Shown here one piece after another: positions 35,078 through 44,408 of a DNA stretch of 64,000 bases. The translations under genes and the position numbers were made by a program. Each line of letters starts with the position of its first letter. The first letter of the stretch is position 1. The DNA comes from Dysosmobacter welbionis. Its GTDB lineage: Bacteria; Bacillota; Clostridia; Oscillospirales; Oscillospiraceae. The notes under the pieces are model-generated. The model saw only the letters and a program-made list of their open reading frames with translations. It was not told the DNA's origin and did no database searches. The stretch spans positions 3,248,001-3,312,000 of the forward strand of contig NZ_CP034413.3 in assembly GCF_005121165.3 (NCBI RefSeq), read 5' to 3'.

Positions 35078-35962
35078 ATGACCTTTGGAGAGAAGCTGAC
35101 CGGGCTGCGGAAGCGGGAGGGGCTGAGCCAGGAGGCCCTGGCGGAACAGCTGGGCGTCTCCCGTCAGGCGGTGAGCCGCTGGGAACAGGGGGCGGCCCTG
35201 CCGGACGCGGCGAAACTGCTGCCCTGCGCCCGGCTGTTCAGCGTGGACGTGGAATGGCTGCTGGATGAGGAACAGGATGGGGAGGATCGGCTTTCGGCGG
35301 CGGAGTTCCTGCAGGGAACGGAAAGGCCCTCTGTTCACAGAGACTGGCCCTGGTATATCGCCGGCGGCATCGTCACCGGCGCGGGTTCTTTGGGTATGGT
35401 GACCATGGGGATTCTGAGCGCCGTCTTTCCTGTCGTGGTTTCCGAGGCTCCGGCGGGGGTGGAGTGGGTCCGCATCTACACCGGCCTGGCTGGTTTTCTG
35501 AAAGCTCACGGCGTAGAGTGGCTCTTTGCCCTTTGGGCGGCGGTGGCCCTGGCGGGGCTCTGGCTGCTGGCCCAGCCGCCTATCCGGCGACGGGAACAGA
35601 CGGCCTCCCAGTTTTCCTCCTGGTACGCCGCGGGCGTGGCGGTAGGGCTGTACGGCGTCGGTCAGACCGCCTGGTATGTCCAGCTGGGCAAGCTGAGAGA
35701 CCTGCCTGTGCTGGCCCTTTTCCTGGCGGCGGCGGTCTGGTGCACGGTGCGGCAGTTTTGGCGGCTGGGCGGGGAGCCGGACGAGACCCGCAGGCGGCAG
35801 GAACGGATCATTGCCCTGCTATACACCGTCGCACAGGGAGTCCTTCTCCTGCTGACGGCGGAGGCGGGCTTTGGCCTGGTGGCGCTGGTGCTCCATATTG
35901 GGGTGTATTTCATCTGCGCTGCAGCCATAACCTGGAGGCGGTCCGGCAGGGGAAAGCACTAA
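35078..35962 (+). CDS. XRE-family HTH protein with C-terminal membrane domain
   Basis: 294 residues. FGEKLTGLRKREGLSQEALA and QLGVSRQAVSRWEQGAALPD form an XRE HTH at residues 3-50. After a linker, about six hydrophobic helices follow from residue 90 (IAGGIVTGAGSLGMVTMGIL and others). HTH-plus-membrane proteins of this kind are frequent in Clostridia and may sense envelope state. It is divergent from the sigma factor gene at 34892 and may regulate it. Confidence 0.82.
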   Translation: MTFGEKLTGLRKREGLSQEALAEQLGVSRQAVSRWEQGAALPDAAKLLPCARLFSVDVEWLLDEEQDGEDRLSAAEFLQGTERPSVHRDWPWYIAGGIVTGAGSLGMVTMGILSAVFPVVVSEAPAGVEWVRIYTGLAGFLKAHGVEWLFALWAAVALAGLWLLAQPPIRRREQTASQFSSWYAAGVAVGLYGVGQTAWYVQLGKLRDLPVLALFLAAAVWCTVRQFWRLGGEPDETRRRQERIIALLYTVAQGVLLLLTAEAGFGLVALVLHIGVYFICAAAITWRRSGRGKH

Positions 35963-35971
35963 ACACAAAAA

Positions 35972-36004
35972 CAGGAGGCCGGTCTCCCGGCCTCCTGCCT
36001 TTGT
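35972..36004. terminator. Terminator between convergent genes
   Basis: CAGGAGGCCGG (35972-35982) / CCGGCCTCCTG (35987-35997), 11-bp perfect stem, followed by CCTTTGT. It lies between the HTH-membrane gene and ygfK. Confidence 0.75.
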
Positions 36005-36014
36005 GTCTGTTCGG

Positions 36015-38966
36015 TTATCCCATCAGATAGGCGTACTTGGTCAGCACCGTCCAGATGAACACCTCGATGTCGGCGGGCAGGTCGTTCTTGGCGTCCAGAT
36101 CTGCCTCGAACACCTTGCTGTCCAGGCGCACCAGCACCTTCTTCCCGCCCAGAGGCAGGAAGCCCTGATTGTTTACACTCTCGTCAAAGCCCTCCCGGGT
36201 CAGGAACAGGGTGAACTTCTCCCGGTAGGGGGCGGAGTCGTAGGGGCAGAACACGGCGCAGTTGCCGCACTCGTTGCACATCCGGTCCACATGGAGGATC
36301 TGCTGGCGGCCGTCCGGCAGCTCGATGACCACATTGGCCCGGTTGGGGCACACGTCGGCGCAGACCTGGCACACCACGTTGCAGGTCAGGCACCGGTTGC
36401 CCTCGCACTTGGCGCTCTCGCAGAGGACGCCCTTCTTGGCGACGGCCTCCTCCCGGGTGGCTACGGCCTTGGCGGGGATGGCAAACTTGTGGGCCTCGCC
36501 GATGACGGCATTGGCGAAATACTGGGCGTCGGCAATGCCCTCCACCACGGTGGCGGGCCCGCGCATGGCGTCGCCGCCGGCGTAGACGCCCTCGAGATTG
36601 GTCTTGAAGGCGGGGATGCCCTTCTCGTCCACGGTGATGCCGTTCCGGGTGAAAACCTCGCTCTCAACCTTCTCGCCCACGGCGGAGACCACGGTGTCGC
36701 AGGGGATCTCCACCATTTCGCCGGTGGGGACGGGCTTGCGGCGGCCCTTGTCGTCCGGGTCGCCCAGCTTCATCTTCTCACAAATCAGCTTGCCGTCCTT
36801 CTGCTCCACAGGGGCTACCAGCTCCAGGAACTCCACGCCGTCGGCAATGGCCATCTCCAGCTCCTCCGCATCGGCGGGCATATACTTCTTCGTCCGGCGG
36901 TACACCAGGGTAGAGGATTTGGCCCCGGCCCGCAGAGCGGCCCGGGCGGCGTCCATGGCGGTGTTGCCGCCGCCCACCACGGCCACATGGCCCAGGGAGA
37001 CGTCCTTACCCGCCTTCATGTCGCGCAGCCAGCCGATGACCGGCACCACGTTGCCGGGGATGTCCAGCCGTCCGGCCTTCCAGGCGCCTACGGCGAAGAA
37101 GATGTGGGTATAGCCCTGTGCCTTCAGCTCTGCCACAGAGGGGGCCTCGGTGTTCAGCTTTACCTCCACGCCCATCTTCTCCATCAGAGCCACGTCCTTG
37201 TCGATAGCCTCGTCGCTGATGCGGAAGGCGGGGATCACCTGCCGGACGATGCCGCCCAGGCGGTCCGCTTTTTCAAACAGCGTCACGGGGATGCCCGCCC
37301 GGCCCACGAAGTACGCCGCGGACATGCCGGTGGGACCGCCGCCGATGACGGCCACCTTCCGGCCGTCCGTCACCGGCGCGGGAGGCGTGATCTTGGACAT
37401 GTAGGCGTCATAGCCCTTTTCGGCCGCCACCAGCTTGGTGGCGCGGATGTTCACGGGCTCGTCGTAATAATTCCGCATACACTTGGTCATGCAGTTGTGG
37501 GCGCAGATGGTGCCCGTGATGAAAGGCAGGGGGTTCTTCTCGGTGATGAGCCGCAGGGCGGAGGCGTACGCGCCCTTCCGGCACAGCTCGATATACTCCG
37601 GAATGTCCTGGTGGATGGGGCAGCCGCCCTTGCAGGGAGCGGTGAAGCAGTCCAGCAGGGGCACCTTGTCATACAGCTTGCGGCGGGGCAGGGGCTTGAT
37701 GGCTTTCACATGGTACTTGTCGGACCGGGCCGCCAGAGAGAGGGCCTCGATGCCGACCACGTCCACGCCGGTGAAGGGCTTGAAGTCCAGAGCGTCCAGC
37801 TTGTCTCCGATCTGGGTGAACCGCTGGTAGCCGCCGGGCTTCAGCTCGGTGGTGGCCATGGTGATGGGCCAGATACCGCAGGCGAACAGCTTGTCGATGT
37901 TGAAGGCGTCGGCACCGCCGGCATAAGAGAGGCGCAGCTTCCCGCCAAACTCCTTGGCCATCATGGCGGCCATGGTGGTGGTCAGGGGGAAGAGGGACTT
38001 GCCCGCCATGTACATCTCCTCGCTGGGCAGTTCCCCGGCCTTCACGTCCACAGGGAAGGTGTTGGAGAGCTTCAGGCCGAATTCCAGCCCCTCCTTGTCT
38101 GCCAGGGCCTGGAGGCGGTGGAACATGGGCACCGCGTCGGCGTACTGCAGGTCCTCCTTGAAGTGGTGATCGTCGAAGGCGATATAGTCATAGCCCATGG
38201 AGTCCAGAATGGACCGGGCGGTCTCGTACCCCAGGATGGTGGGATTGCACTTGACGAAGGTGTGCAGGTGCTTCTTCTCCAGCAGGTAGCTGGCGATCCG
38301 CTCGATCTCGTCCGGCGGGCAGCCGTGGAGGGTGGACACCGTCACGGATCCGGACACATGGGGAGTGATCGTGTCGATATAATCGCTTTCTCCCGGGAAG
38401 AACTCCTTCAAAACAGCGATGCACTCCTGGAAGATGGGCGTCTTGGAGGCGTCCACCATGCCGTTCAGGAAGGTGTCGATCTTCTCACCCTGGATGCCTG
38501 CCAGGTCATAGCCCACGGACATGTTGAACACGAATCCGTTGGGATCGCCCAGACCATAGACCTTTGCCATGATCTTCAGGGCGCACCAGGCCTTCACATA
38601 CTCCTCAAAGGCCTGCTGGACATACAGCTCCGTGGACCACTCGCAGTTGTAGCACTCATCCTCCGCCAGGATGCAGGGGCGGTTGATGCAGGCGGCCAGA
38701 TCCGCGCCGTCCATCTTCTGGACGGTCTTCAGCTCGAAGAACCGGGCGCCGGCGAAATAGCCGGCAATGATGTTCTGGGCCAGCTGGGTGTTGGGGCCGG
38801 CGGCGGGGCCGAACGGAGTCTCGATGGTCTCCCCGAAGATGGGGAGCTTCTTCATGCCGGCCTTGTAGGGCTTGTGGACGCCGAACACGGCGCCGTCCCG
38901 GCGGTATTCGGTGGTGATCCAGGTCATCAATTCCCGAAAGGGAATGGGGGTCATTAACTCAGACAT
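36015..38966 (-). CDS. ygfK: YgfK-type oxidoreductase (putative selenate reductase subunit; Fe-S flavoprotein)
   Basis: 983 residues. The N-terminal half is a dihydroorotate-dehydrogenase-like barrel (FGPAAGPNTQLAQNIIAGYF; CILAEDECYNCEW; VSGSVTVSTLHGCPPDEIER). At about residue 530, VAVIGGGPTGMSAAYFVGRA starts a GltD-like FAD/NAD domain with a second loop VAVVGGGNTAMDAARAALRA. The C-terminus has ferredoxin clusters (CQVCADVCPN; CNECGNCAVFCPYD). The YgfK family accompanies SsnA and selenium-dependent molybdenum hydroxylases in purine breakdown. It follows ssnA by 72 bases in one operon. No xdh or hydA gene is visible nearby. Confidence 0.88.
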   Translation of the reverse strand: MSELMTPIPFRELMTWITTEYRRDGAVFGVHKPYKAGMKKLPIFGETIETPFGPAAGPNTQLAQNIIAGYFAGARFFELKTVQKMDGADLAACINRPCILAEDECYNCEWSTELYVQQAFEEYVKAWCALKIMAKVYGLGDPNGFVFNMSVGYDLAGIQGEKIDTFLNGMVDASKTPIFQECIAVLKEFFPGESDYIDTITPHVSGSVTVSTLHGCPPDEIERIASYLLEKKHLHTFVKCNPTILGYETARSILDSMGYDYIAFDDHHFKEDLQYADAVPMFHRLQALADKEGLEFGLKLSNTFPVDVKAGELPSEEMYMAGKSLFPLTTTMAAMMAKEFGGKLRLSYAGGADAFNIDKLFACGIWPITMATTELKPGGYQRFTQIGDKLDALDFKPFTGVDVVGIEALSLAARSDKYHVKAIKPLPRRKLYDKVPLLDCFTAPCKGGCPIHQDIPEYIELCRKGAYASALRLITEKNPLPFITGTICAHNCMTKCMRNYYDEPVNIRATKLVAAEKGYDAYMSKITPPAPVTDGRKVAVIGGGPTGMSAAYFVGRAGIPVTLFEKADRLGGIVRQVIPAFRISDEAIDKDVALMEKMGVEVKLNTEAPSVAELKAQGYTHIFFAVGAWKAGRLDIPGNVVPVIGWLRDMKAGKDVSLGHVAVVGGGNTAMDAARAALRAGAKSSTLVYRRTKKYMPADAEELEMAIADGVEFLELVAPVEQKDGKLICEKMKLGDPDDKGRRKPVPTGEMVEIPCDTVVSAVGEKVESEVFTRNGITVDEKGIPAFKTNLEGVYAGGDAMRGPATVVEGIADAQYFANAVIGEAHKFAIPAKAVATREEAVAKKGVLCESAKCEGNRCLTCNVVCQVCADVCPNRANVVIELPDGRQQILHVDRMCNECGNCAVFCPYDSAPYREKFTLFLTREGFDESVNNQGFLPLGGKKVLVRLDSKVFEADLDAKNDLPADIEVFIWTVLTKYAYLMG

Positions 38967-39038
38967 AGTTTTTCCTCCTCAGAATAACTCCTGAAATACG
39001 AATGCGCACTGCTTCCGCAGGGGCACATCGGCCGGTCA

Positions 39039-40382
39039 TCAATACTCCTTGTGGTTCAGCCGGCCCCACAGACGCTTGCTGCTCTCCAGAATGTGGGCAT
39101 TCACGGCCTCCTCGTCGATCTCCGTCAGGACCCGGTCCTTCATCAGGATTCTGCCGTTAATCATGGTGGTCTGGCACTGCCGCCCCGTCATGCCGAAGAG
39201 CATGTGTCCGTCGATGTTGGCATCAGAGAACGGTGTGAAGGGCTTGTAGTCCATGACGATCACGTCCGCCGCCGCGCCGGGCTTCAGCACGCCCAGAGTG
39301 GGGAAGCCGGTGCGCTCCGCCATCTTGGCGTTGTTGCGGAACAGCATGTCCGTCACCTCGCACCAGCCCACGTTGGGCATACAGGCGTTGTGCCGCTGGG
39401 AGCACAGGGCCACCTTGATGGACTCCAGCATGTCGTTGGTGTAGGCGTCGGTACCCAGACCGATCAGAATGCCCTTCTTGTAGAGCTGCAGCACCGGAGA
39501 GATACCCACGGCGTTGCCCATGTTGCTCTCCGGGTTGTTGACGCACATGGTGTCCGTGGCCTTGATGATATCCATTTCCGCCGTGTTCACATGGATGCAG
39601 TGGCCCAGGATGGTCTTGGGTCCCAGGATGCCGTGGTCCTGGAGCCGCTGGACGGGCCGGCGGCCGTAGTTCTGGAGGGAGTCGTACACGTCGTTCATGC
39701 CCTCGGACACGTGGATGTGATAGCCCACCCGGCCGCTGTTGGCCGCCGCCATCCGGTCAAAGGTCTTGTCGGAGATGGTGAACAGGGCATGTCCGCCGAA
39801 CATGGCCTTCAGCATATCGGAGGGGTTCTGCTCGCAGTAGTCGATGAAGTCCTTGTTCTCCTGCACGGACTGAAGGGATTTCTCCTCCCCGTCCCGGTCG
39901 CTGACCTCATAGCACAGGCACGCCCGCATCCCGAATTCCCTCGTCACCTCGGCGATCCGCATCAGGGAGCCGGGGACCTCACAGAAGCTGGCGTGATGGT
40001 CGAAAATGGTGGTGACGCCCTGCTTGATGGAGTCGATCACCAGGGCCTGGGCGCTGGCCTTGGTGGCCTCCAGGTCCAGATTCCGGTCAATGTACCACCA
40101 CTGGCCGTCCAGCACCTCATAGAAGCTGGTGGGGTTGTACCCATCGATGGAGAGGCCCCGGGCCAGGGCGGAGTAGATGTGGGTGTGGGCATTGATAAGG
40201 CCCGGCATGATGACGCCGCCACGAGCGTCCACAAATTCCGCCTGGGGGTACTTGGCCTTCAGATCCGCGGTGGTGCCGACCTCCACGATCTTGCCGCCAT
40301 CGGTGACCACGCCGCCGTCCGGCAGGTAGCCGATGCCCTCCGGATCCCGGGTGATGACCTTGCCGTTTGCCAGTAAAATCAT
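39039..40382 (-). CDS. ssnA: SsnA-type aminohydrolase (amidohydrolase family)
   Basis: 447 residues from ATG 40382, eight bases after AAGGAGG; the longer upstream frame runs through the leader and is rejected. GGVIMPGLINAHTHIYSALA contains the HTH metal motif near residue 65, with later GHALF, HIHVSE and LGTDAYTNDML completing the amidohydrolase centre. SsnA proteins resemble guanine deaminase and chlorohydrolases and are encoded with ygfK in selenium-dependent purine catabolism. The true substrate is not established. Expression is probably controlled by the structured leader at 40421-40536. Confidence 0.88.
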   Translation of the reverse strand: MILLANGKVITRDPEGIGYLPDGGVVTDGGKIVEVGTTADLKAKYPQAEFVDARGGVIMPGLINAHTHIYSALARGLSIDGYNPTSFYEVLDGQWWYIDRNLDLEATKASAQALVIDSIKQGVTTIFDHHASFCEVPGSLMRIAEVTREFGMRACLCYEVSDRDGEEKSLQSVQENKDFIDYCEQNPSDMLKAMFGGHALFTISDKTFDRMAAANSGRVGYHIHVSEGMNDVYDSLQNYGRRPVQRLQDHGILGPKTILGHCIHVNTAEMDIIKATDTMCVNNPESNMGNAVGISPVLQLYKKGILIGLGTDAYTNDMLESIKVALCSQRHNACMPNVGWCEVTDMLFRNNAKMAERTGFPTLGVLKPGAAADVIVMDYKPFTPFSDANIDGHMLFGMTGRQCQTTMINGRILMKDRVLTEIDEEAVNAHILESSKRLWGRLNHKEY

Positions 40383-40420
40383 AAAAATGACCTCCTTTTG
40401 TCCGTCTTTTGCATATCTGA

Positions 40421-40536
40421 TAAAAAGAAAAGGCGCTTCAAACCGCTGTCGGTTTGAAACACCTACCAAAAGACCGGAATGATAGGTGTCAGCCCGTGCG
40501 CGCAGCACTTCGTTGCAGCTATCATTCTTCCCTTGT
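40421..40536 (-). promoter_or_regulatory. Riboswitch-like leader with terminator/antiterminator upstream of ssnA
   Basis: Read on the minus strand: AATGATAG (40526-40519) pairs with CTATCATT (40485-40478) to close a 33-nt domain containing a GTGC/GCAC hairpin. ACACCTA (40489-40483) can instead pair with TAGGTGT (40465-40459). The latter overlaps the 5' arm of a terminator, TTTCAAACCG (40459-40450) / CGGTTTGAAG (40445-40436), extended by GGTGT/GCGCC and followed by CTTTTCTTTTT. Closing the domain and forming the antiterminator exclude each other, the standard transcriptional riboswitch layout. I recognise no known aptamer class. A protein-dependent attenuator is the alternative. Confidence 0.65.
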
Positions 40537-40542
40537 ACTTGT

Positions 40543-40571
40543 ATTTTACCGGACAGCAGCCTAAAATGCAA
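40543..40571 (-). promoter_or_regulatory. Promoter of the ssnA-ygfK operon
   Basis: Minus strand TTGCAT (40571-40566), 17-base spacer, TAAAAT (40548-40543). It implies a transcript start near 40536, directly before the structured leader. Confidence 0.75.
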
Positions 40572-40706
40572 GCAGGGAAGCTCAAAAATTTTCAGATGGA
40601 TTTTGTGTAGTTTGCCGGAAAGCGGCGGAACTTATTCCCAACCGGGTCCGTCTACATGAAATGAAATAAAGAAAGCGATGGAATCAGAGAAAGAGGAGGC
40701 GTCAGA

Positions 40707-41900
40707 ATGAAACGGCTTTGGATTTGCCTGCTGGCTTTTGCGCTGCTGACGGGATGCGGCGATTCCGGCGACATTGCGGTGACAACGGTATACGAAACAG
40801 ATGACCCGCCCCGGACCGCCCTGACCACGGAGTGGGAGACTTACGACCCGTCGGTGGAGACGGTGTGGTGCATCCTGTCCTATGAGGGGGAAGGGGAATC
40901 TCTGGAGTATGGGGCGCCCTATTGGCTGGATGTGCGGGAGGCGGACGGCAGCTGGACCCAGGTGCCCCTGGCTGAGAACGCCGGATGGGATGCCATGCTG
41001 TATACCCTGCCGTCCGGTGAAAAGCAGGCGTTTCCGTGCATCCTGTCCCTGTTTGACTACGACTTCTCCGGCGGCAGTACGTTCCGCGTCATCAAAGAGA
41101 TCGGAGAATATACGGCCGCGGCGGAGTTCACCCTGACAAAGGGGGCGGTCATCTCCGCAGAGACGCCTTACGGCTTCGGCCCCATGGAGGAGGTGCCGGA
41201 GTACGGCGACCCGGCGGAGCTCTCCGCCGGCGGTGCCGTGGTGTTTACCGAGGCGGGAACGGAGAATGCGGATGCGGCGGAGATATTTTTGGAGAAGGTC
41301 TCCCTGGGCATCCCCTGCCAGCTGCGGACCCTTCAGAACTACTATGAGAGCTGGCCCATGCTGATCGACGTCATCTATGACGGCCGCGGCTTTCTCTGGC
41401 GGATGCGGACCGGCGGAGAGATCACGGAGAAACGATTTTCCTACATCGTGACGGACGGCACGGACGTATACCTCTCCAACGGCGCAGACTGGGAGAGCAC
41501 AGAACAGTACGACAGTGAGAAGGCGTTTCTGCTGCCCTCCGGCTCCGGATCCTTCCTGGTACCCGCGGCGGAGGCGATGACAGATGACCGGCTGGCGGAA
41601 AATACCGCCCGCTATCGGATCTGGTCAGGCGACGGGATGCGGGCTGCTTCCCTGACGGAGGACCCTGCAGAATTCAGCGTCATACGCTGTGACCCGGAGA
41701 GCGGAACATGGAGCAGGTCCTGGACCATCCGGGAGCTGGATGACCGGGCCACGGCAGTGAGGGACCTTTCCTGGCTGGAATCCGGAGCACTCCTGCACAT
41801 CACTTATGAAACGGAGAAGGACGGCACGCTGACGGTTGACTTTGTGCCGGACGCTGAACTGACTGATCCCGGCGATCTCTGCGGCTATCCGGCGGAATAG
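40707..41900 (+). CDS. Lipoprotein of unknown function
   Basis: 397 residues starting MKRLWICLLAFALLTGC, lipobox Cys at 17. Residues 50-140 (VWCILSYEGEGESLEYGAPY, then WLDVREADGSWTQVPLAENA) look like a bacterial immunoglobulin-like domain with a Trp-rich core; the rest is a mixed beta region without enzyme motifs. A purine-rich GAAAGAGGAGGCGTCAG precedes the start. It stands alone, divergent from ssnA, and ends at a terminator. No family assigned. Confidence 0.7.
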   Translation: MKRLWICLLAFALLTGCGDSGDIAVTTVYETDDPPRTALTTEWETYDPSVETVWCILSYEGEGESLEYGAPYWLDVREADGSWTQVPLAENAGWDAMLYTLPSGEKQAFPCILSLFDYDFSGGSTFRVIKEIGEYTAAAEFTLTKGAVISAETPYGFGPMEEVPEYGDPAELSAGGAVVFTEAGTENADAAEIFLEKVSLGIPCQLRTLQNYYESWPMLIDVIYDGRGFLWRMRTGGEITEKRFSYIVTDGTDVYLSNGADWESTEQYDSEKAFLLPSGSGSFLVPAAEAMTDDRLAENTARYRIWSGDGMRAASLTEDPAEFSVIRCDPESGTWSRSWTIRELDDRATAVRDLSWLESGALLHITYETEKDGTLTVDFVPDAELTDPGDLCGYPAE

Positions 41901-41910
41901 AGACTGCGGG

Positions 41911-41932
41911 GCCGGCGGTTTGCCGGTTTTTC
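41911..41932 (+). terminator. Terminator after lipoprotein gene
   Basis: CCGGC-GGTTT-GCCGG hairpin followed by TTTTTCC, 11 bases after the stop. Confidence 0.65.
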
Positions 41933-41964
41933 CGTAGAATACTGCAAAATCTTGGGATTTTCCA

Positions 41965-41994
41965 TTGACAAGGGCACAAAAGCTCTGATATTCT
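41965..41994 (+). promoter_or_regulatory. Promoter of the AGCS symporter gene
   Basis: TTGACA (41965-41970), 18-base spacer, TATTCT (41989-41994). Confidence 0.6.
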
Positions 41995-42058
41995 ATTCGG
42001 GCTGATTGAAACGATTTCCCGACCATTCCCCAACATTAAAAAGGAGAGAGATGCACAC

Positions 42059-43464
42059 ATGCTGGGAGAGATCATTGCGGATTTGAGCAACTGGATGTAT
42101 ACCTACCTGCTGGTGATTCTGCTGGTGGCCGCCGGACTGTTTTTCACCATTCGGAACCGGTTCCCGCAGCTGCGGCTGCTGCGGGAGGCCATCCGCGTGG
42201 TGGTGGAGCGGCCGGAGAAGGAGGGAAGCGTGTCCTCCTTCCAGGCGCTGATGGTGTCCACCGCCTCCCGGGTAGGTACGGGCAACATTATCGGCGTGTC
42301 CGTGGCCATCTGCATGGGCGGCTACGGCGCCGTGTTCTGGATGTGGCTCATCGCCCTGCTGGGCGGCGCCACGGCCTTTACCGAATCCACGCTGGCGCAG
42401 ATTTACAAGCGCCGGAACCCGGAGACCGGCGAGAGTTACGGCGGCCCTGCCTATTATATTGAGGCGGCCCTCCACAGCCGTCCCCTGGCGGTGCTGTTTG
42501 CCCTGAGCCTCATCGCCACCTACGCCGGCGGCTTCAACATGCTCTGCTCCTACAACCTCCAGTCCACCTTCTCCGGATACAGCTTTTATTCCCCGGAGTG
42601 GACGCCCTGGATCATCGGCGGCATCGTGGCGCTGCTGACCGGGTACTGCGTCATGGGCGGCGGCAAGCGGATCATCGCCTTCGCCTCCACTCTGGTGCCC
42701 ATCATGGGCGGACTGTACGTGCTGGTGGCCCTGGTGGTCATCGTCATGAACGTGGGGCTGATTCCCCAGGTGTTCGGACGGATCTTCTCCGAGGCGTTCG
42801 ATTTCCAAGCCATCTTCGCCGGCTTCACCGGCTCTGCCGTGATGCAGGGCGTGAAGCGGGGCCTCTTTTCCAACGAGGCCGGCGTGGGCTCCGCCCCAAC
42901 GCTGCCGCCTCTGCCAATGTCAGCCATCCGGTGAAGCAGGGGCTGGTCCAGATGCTGTCTGTCTTCCTGGACACGCTGGTGATCTGCTCCGCCACCGCCT
43001 TCATGCTGCTGTGCTCCGGTGTGGAGCCCGCAGTGGAGCTGCAGGGCGCCCCCTATGTGCAGTCGGCCCTGGCCGCCTCCTTCGGCACCCTGGGTCCCGT
43101 TTTCATCACCGTGGCCATGGTGCTCTTTGCCTTCACAACTCTGATCGGAAACCTCTACTATGTGGACAATGCCCTGGCGTATCTGCTGGGGCACGTGCCC
43201 TCCAAGCGGTTCATGGTGGTGTTCCGCCTGATTGCCATGGGACTGATTTTCCTGGGCGCCGGCCTCACGCTGGATCTGGTGTGGAACCTGTCTGACGTGC
43301 TGATGGGCGTCATGGTGCTCATCAACATTCCGGTGATCGCGGTCCTCTCCCGTCCGGCGGCGGCAGCCCTGCGGAACTATACCGAGCAGCGCAGGGCCGG
43401 CAAGAACCCCGTGTTCCGGGCCGCGGACATCGACCTGAAGGAAAAGACCGAATACTGGAACTGA
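42059..43464 (+). pseudogene. AGCS family alanine/glycine:cation symporter, one-base frameshift
   Basis: The first frame starts MLGEIIADLSNWMYTYLLVI and carries the AGCS signature region FQALMVSTASRVGTGNIIGV and a long hydrophobic core. It breaks in the CCCC at 42894-42897. Adding one C joins NEAGVGSAP to NAAASANVSHPVKQGLVQML, which matches the family, and the second frame continues to 43464. Corrected length is about 468 residues, normal for AGCS proteins, which import alanine, glycine or related amino acids with Na+. As written the protein ends at 42934. Promoter, ribosome site and terminator are intact. Confidence 0.82.
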
Positions 43465-43485
43465 AATAAAAACGGCAGGGCTTTG

Positions 43486-43515
43486 AAAGCGGACGCTTCG
43501 GCGTCCGCTTTTTTT
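43486..43515 (+). terminator. Terminator after AGCS gene
   Basis: AAAGCGGACGC-TTCG-GCGTCCGCTTTTTTT, an 11-bp perfect stem with a stable TTCG loop and T7. Confidence 0.92.
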
Positions 43516-43652
43516 GCATAGAATGGAATAGAAACAGAAAATTTACAAAAACTACTTGAAATAAAAAACGAAATCGCTTAATATAATATCGAAAACTATA
43601 TTATATGATGCGGACGGCATGATGCCGGATTTCAAGAAGGAGAGACCATTCC

Positions 43653-44312
43653 ATGCGCAAACTGTTTGCAAAGGCCCAGGACCCCATCAGCTGTGAAACC
43701 CATGCGCTCGGCGCGGTGGCCGCCCTGGGGGGCGGTCTGCTGTATCTGCTTCGGGGCGTCTGGACGGATGCGGCCATACCGGCGGTGGCGGCGGCCCTGT
43801 GCTTCTGTCTGTCTATGGCGGCACTGTATGCCGCCAGCGCCATCTATCACTACTATCCCGGCACTGCCGCCAGCGGCGGAGTGAAGCGGGTGCTGCGGAA
43901 AATGGACCACAGTATGATCTATGTGCTGATTGCCGGCAGCTACACGCCCTTCTGCGTGGTGCTGCTGCCCCAGCCCAGGGGAACACAATTCTGCCTGATC
44001 CTCTGGGGCGTGGCCCTGGCGGGGGTGCTGGCGAAGATGCTGTGGATCAACGCACCACGGATGCTGTCCACGGCAGTATATCTCATCATGGGATGGTCTG
44101 TGGTGTTTGTGGCAAAGGACTTCACCGCTCTGGGCCAGCCCTGCCTGACGCTGGTGGCTCTGGGCGGGATCTGCTACTCGGTGGGAGCGGTGTTCTACGC
44201 CGTCAAGAAGCCAAACATCTCTGCAGAGTGGACCTTCCACGAACTGTTCCACCTGTTGATTCTGGCGGGGTCTTTCTTCCACTATCTGGCGGTATATCTG
44301 TATGTGCTGTGA
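43653..44312 (+). CDS. Hemolysin III family / PAQR-type membrane protein
   Basis: 219 residues, seven predicted helices. Conserved polar residues of the family are visible: the early SCETHALGAVAA, SAIYHYYPG, MDHSMIYVLIAGSYTPFC and the late FHELFHLLILAGSFFHYLAV. The His residues suit a zinc site as in PAQR proteins. The biological role of bacterial members is uncertain; the hemolysin name is historical. The upstream AT-rich region holds a hairpin of ATATAATAT repeats and probably the promoter. Confidence 0.9.
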   Translation: MRKLFAKAQDPISCETHALGAVAALGGGLLYLLRGVWTDAAIPAVAAALCFCLSMAALYAASAIYHYYPGTAASGGVKRVLRKMDHSMIYVLIAGSYTPFCVVLLPQPRGTQFCLILWGVALAGVLAKMLWINAPRMLSTAVYLIMGWSVVFVAKDFTALGQPCLTLVALGGICYSVGAVFYAVKKPNISAEWTFHELFHLLILAGSFFHYLAVYLYVL

Positions 44313-44341
44313 CGCAGTGGCGAAAAATCTGACTGAAAACG

Positions 44342-44378
44342 AAAGCAGCCCGGCGGAATATCCGCCGGGCTGCTTTTG
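44342..44378. terminator. Bidirectional terminator
   Basis: AAAGCAGCCCGGCGGA / TCCGCCGGGCTGCTTTT, a 16-bp perfect stem with loop ATA, between hemolysin III and the convergent hypothetical gene. Confidence 0.9.
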
Positions 44379-44408
44379 GAATCTGTGCAATTGGAACACT
44401 GGCGCTGT

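Noticed and set aside
36003-38957. 984-codon open frame on the plus strand opposite ygfK
   Set aside because: It mirrors the codons of ygfK in a high-GC genome, has low-complexity His/Gly/Val-rich content and no ribosome site.
40421-40536. Purine riboswitch of the known guanine/adenine class for ssnA
   Set aside because: The three-way-junction core with its conserved pyrimidine positions and kissing loops is absent; the closed domain has only one internal hairpin.
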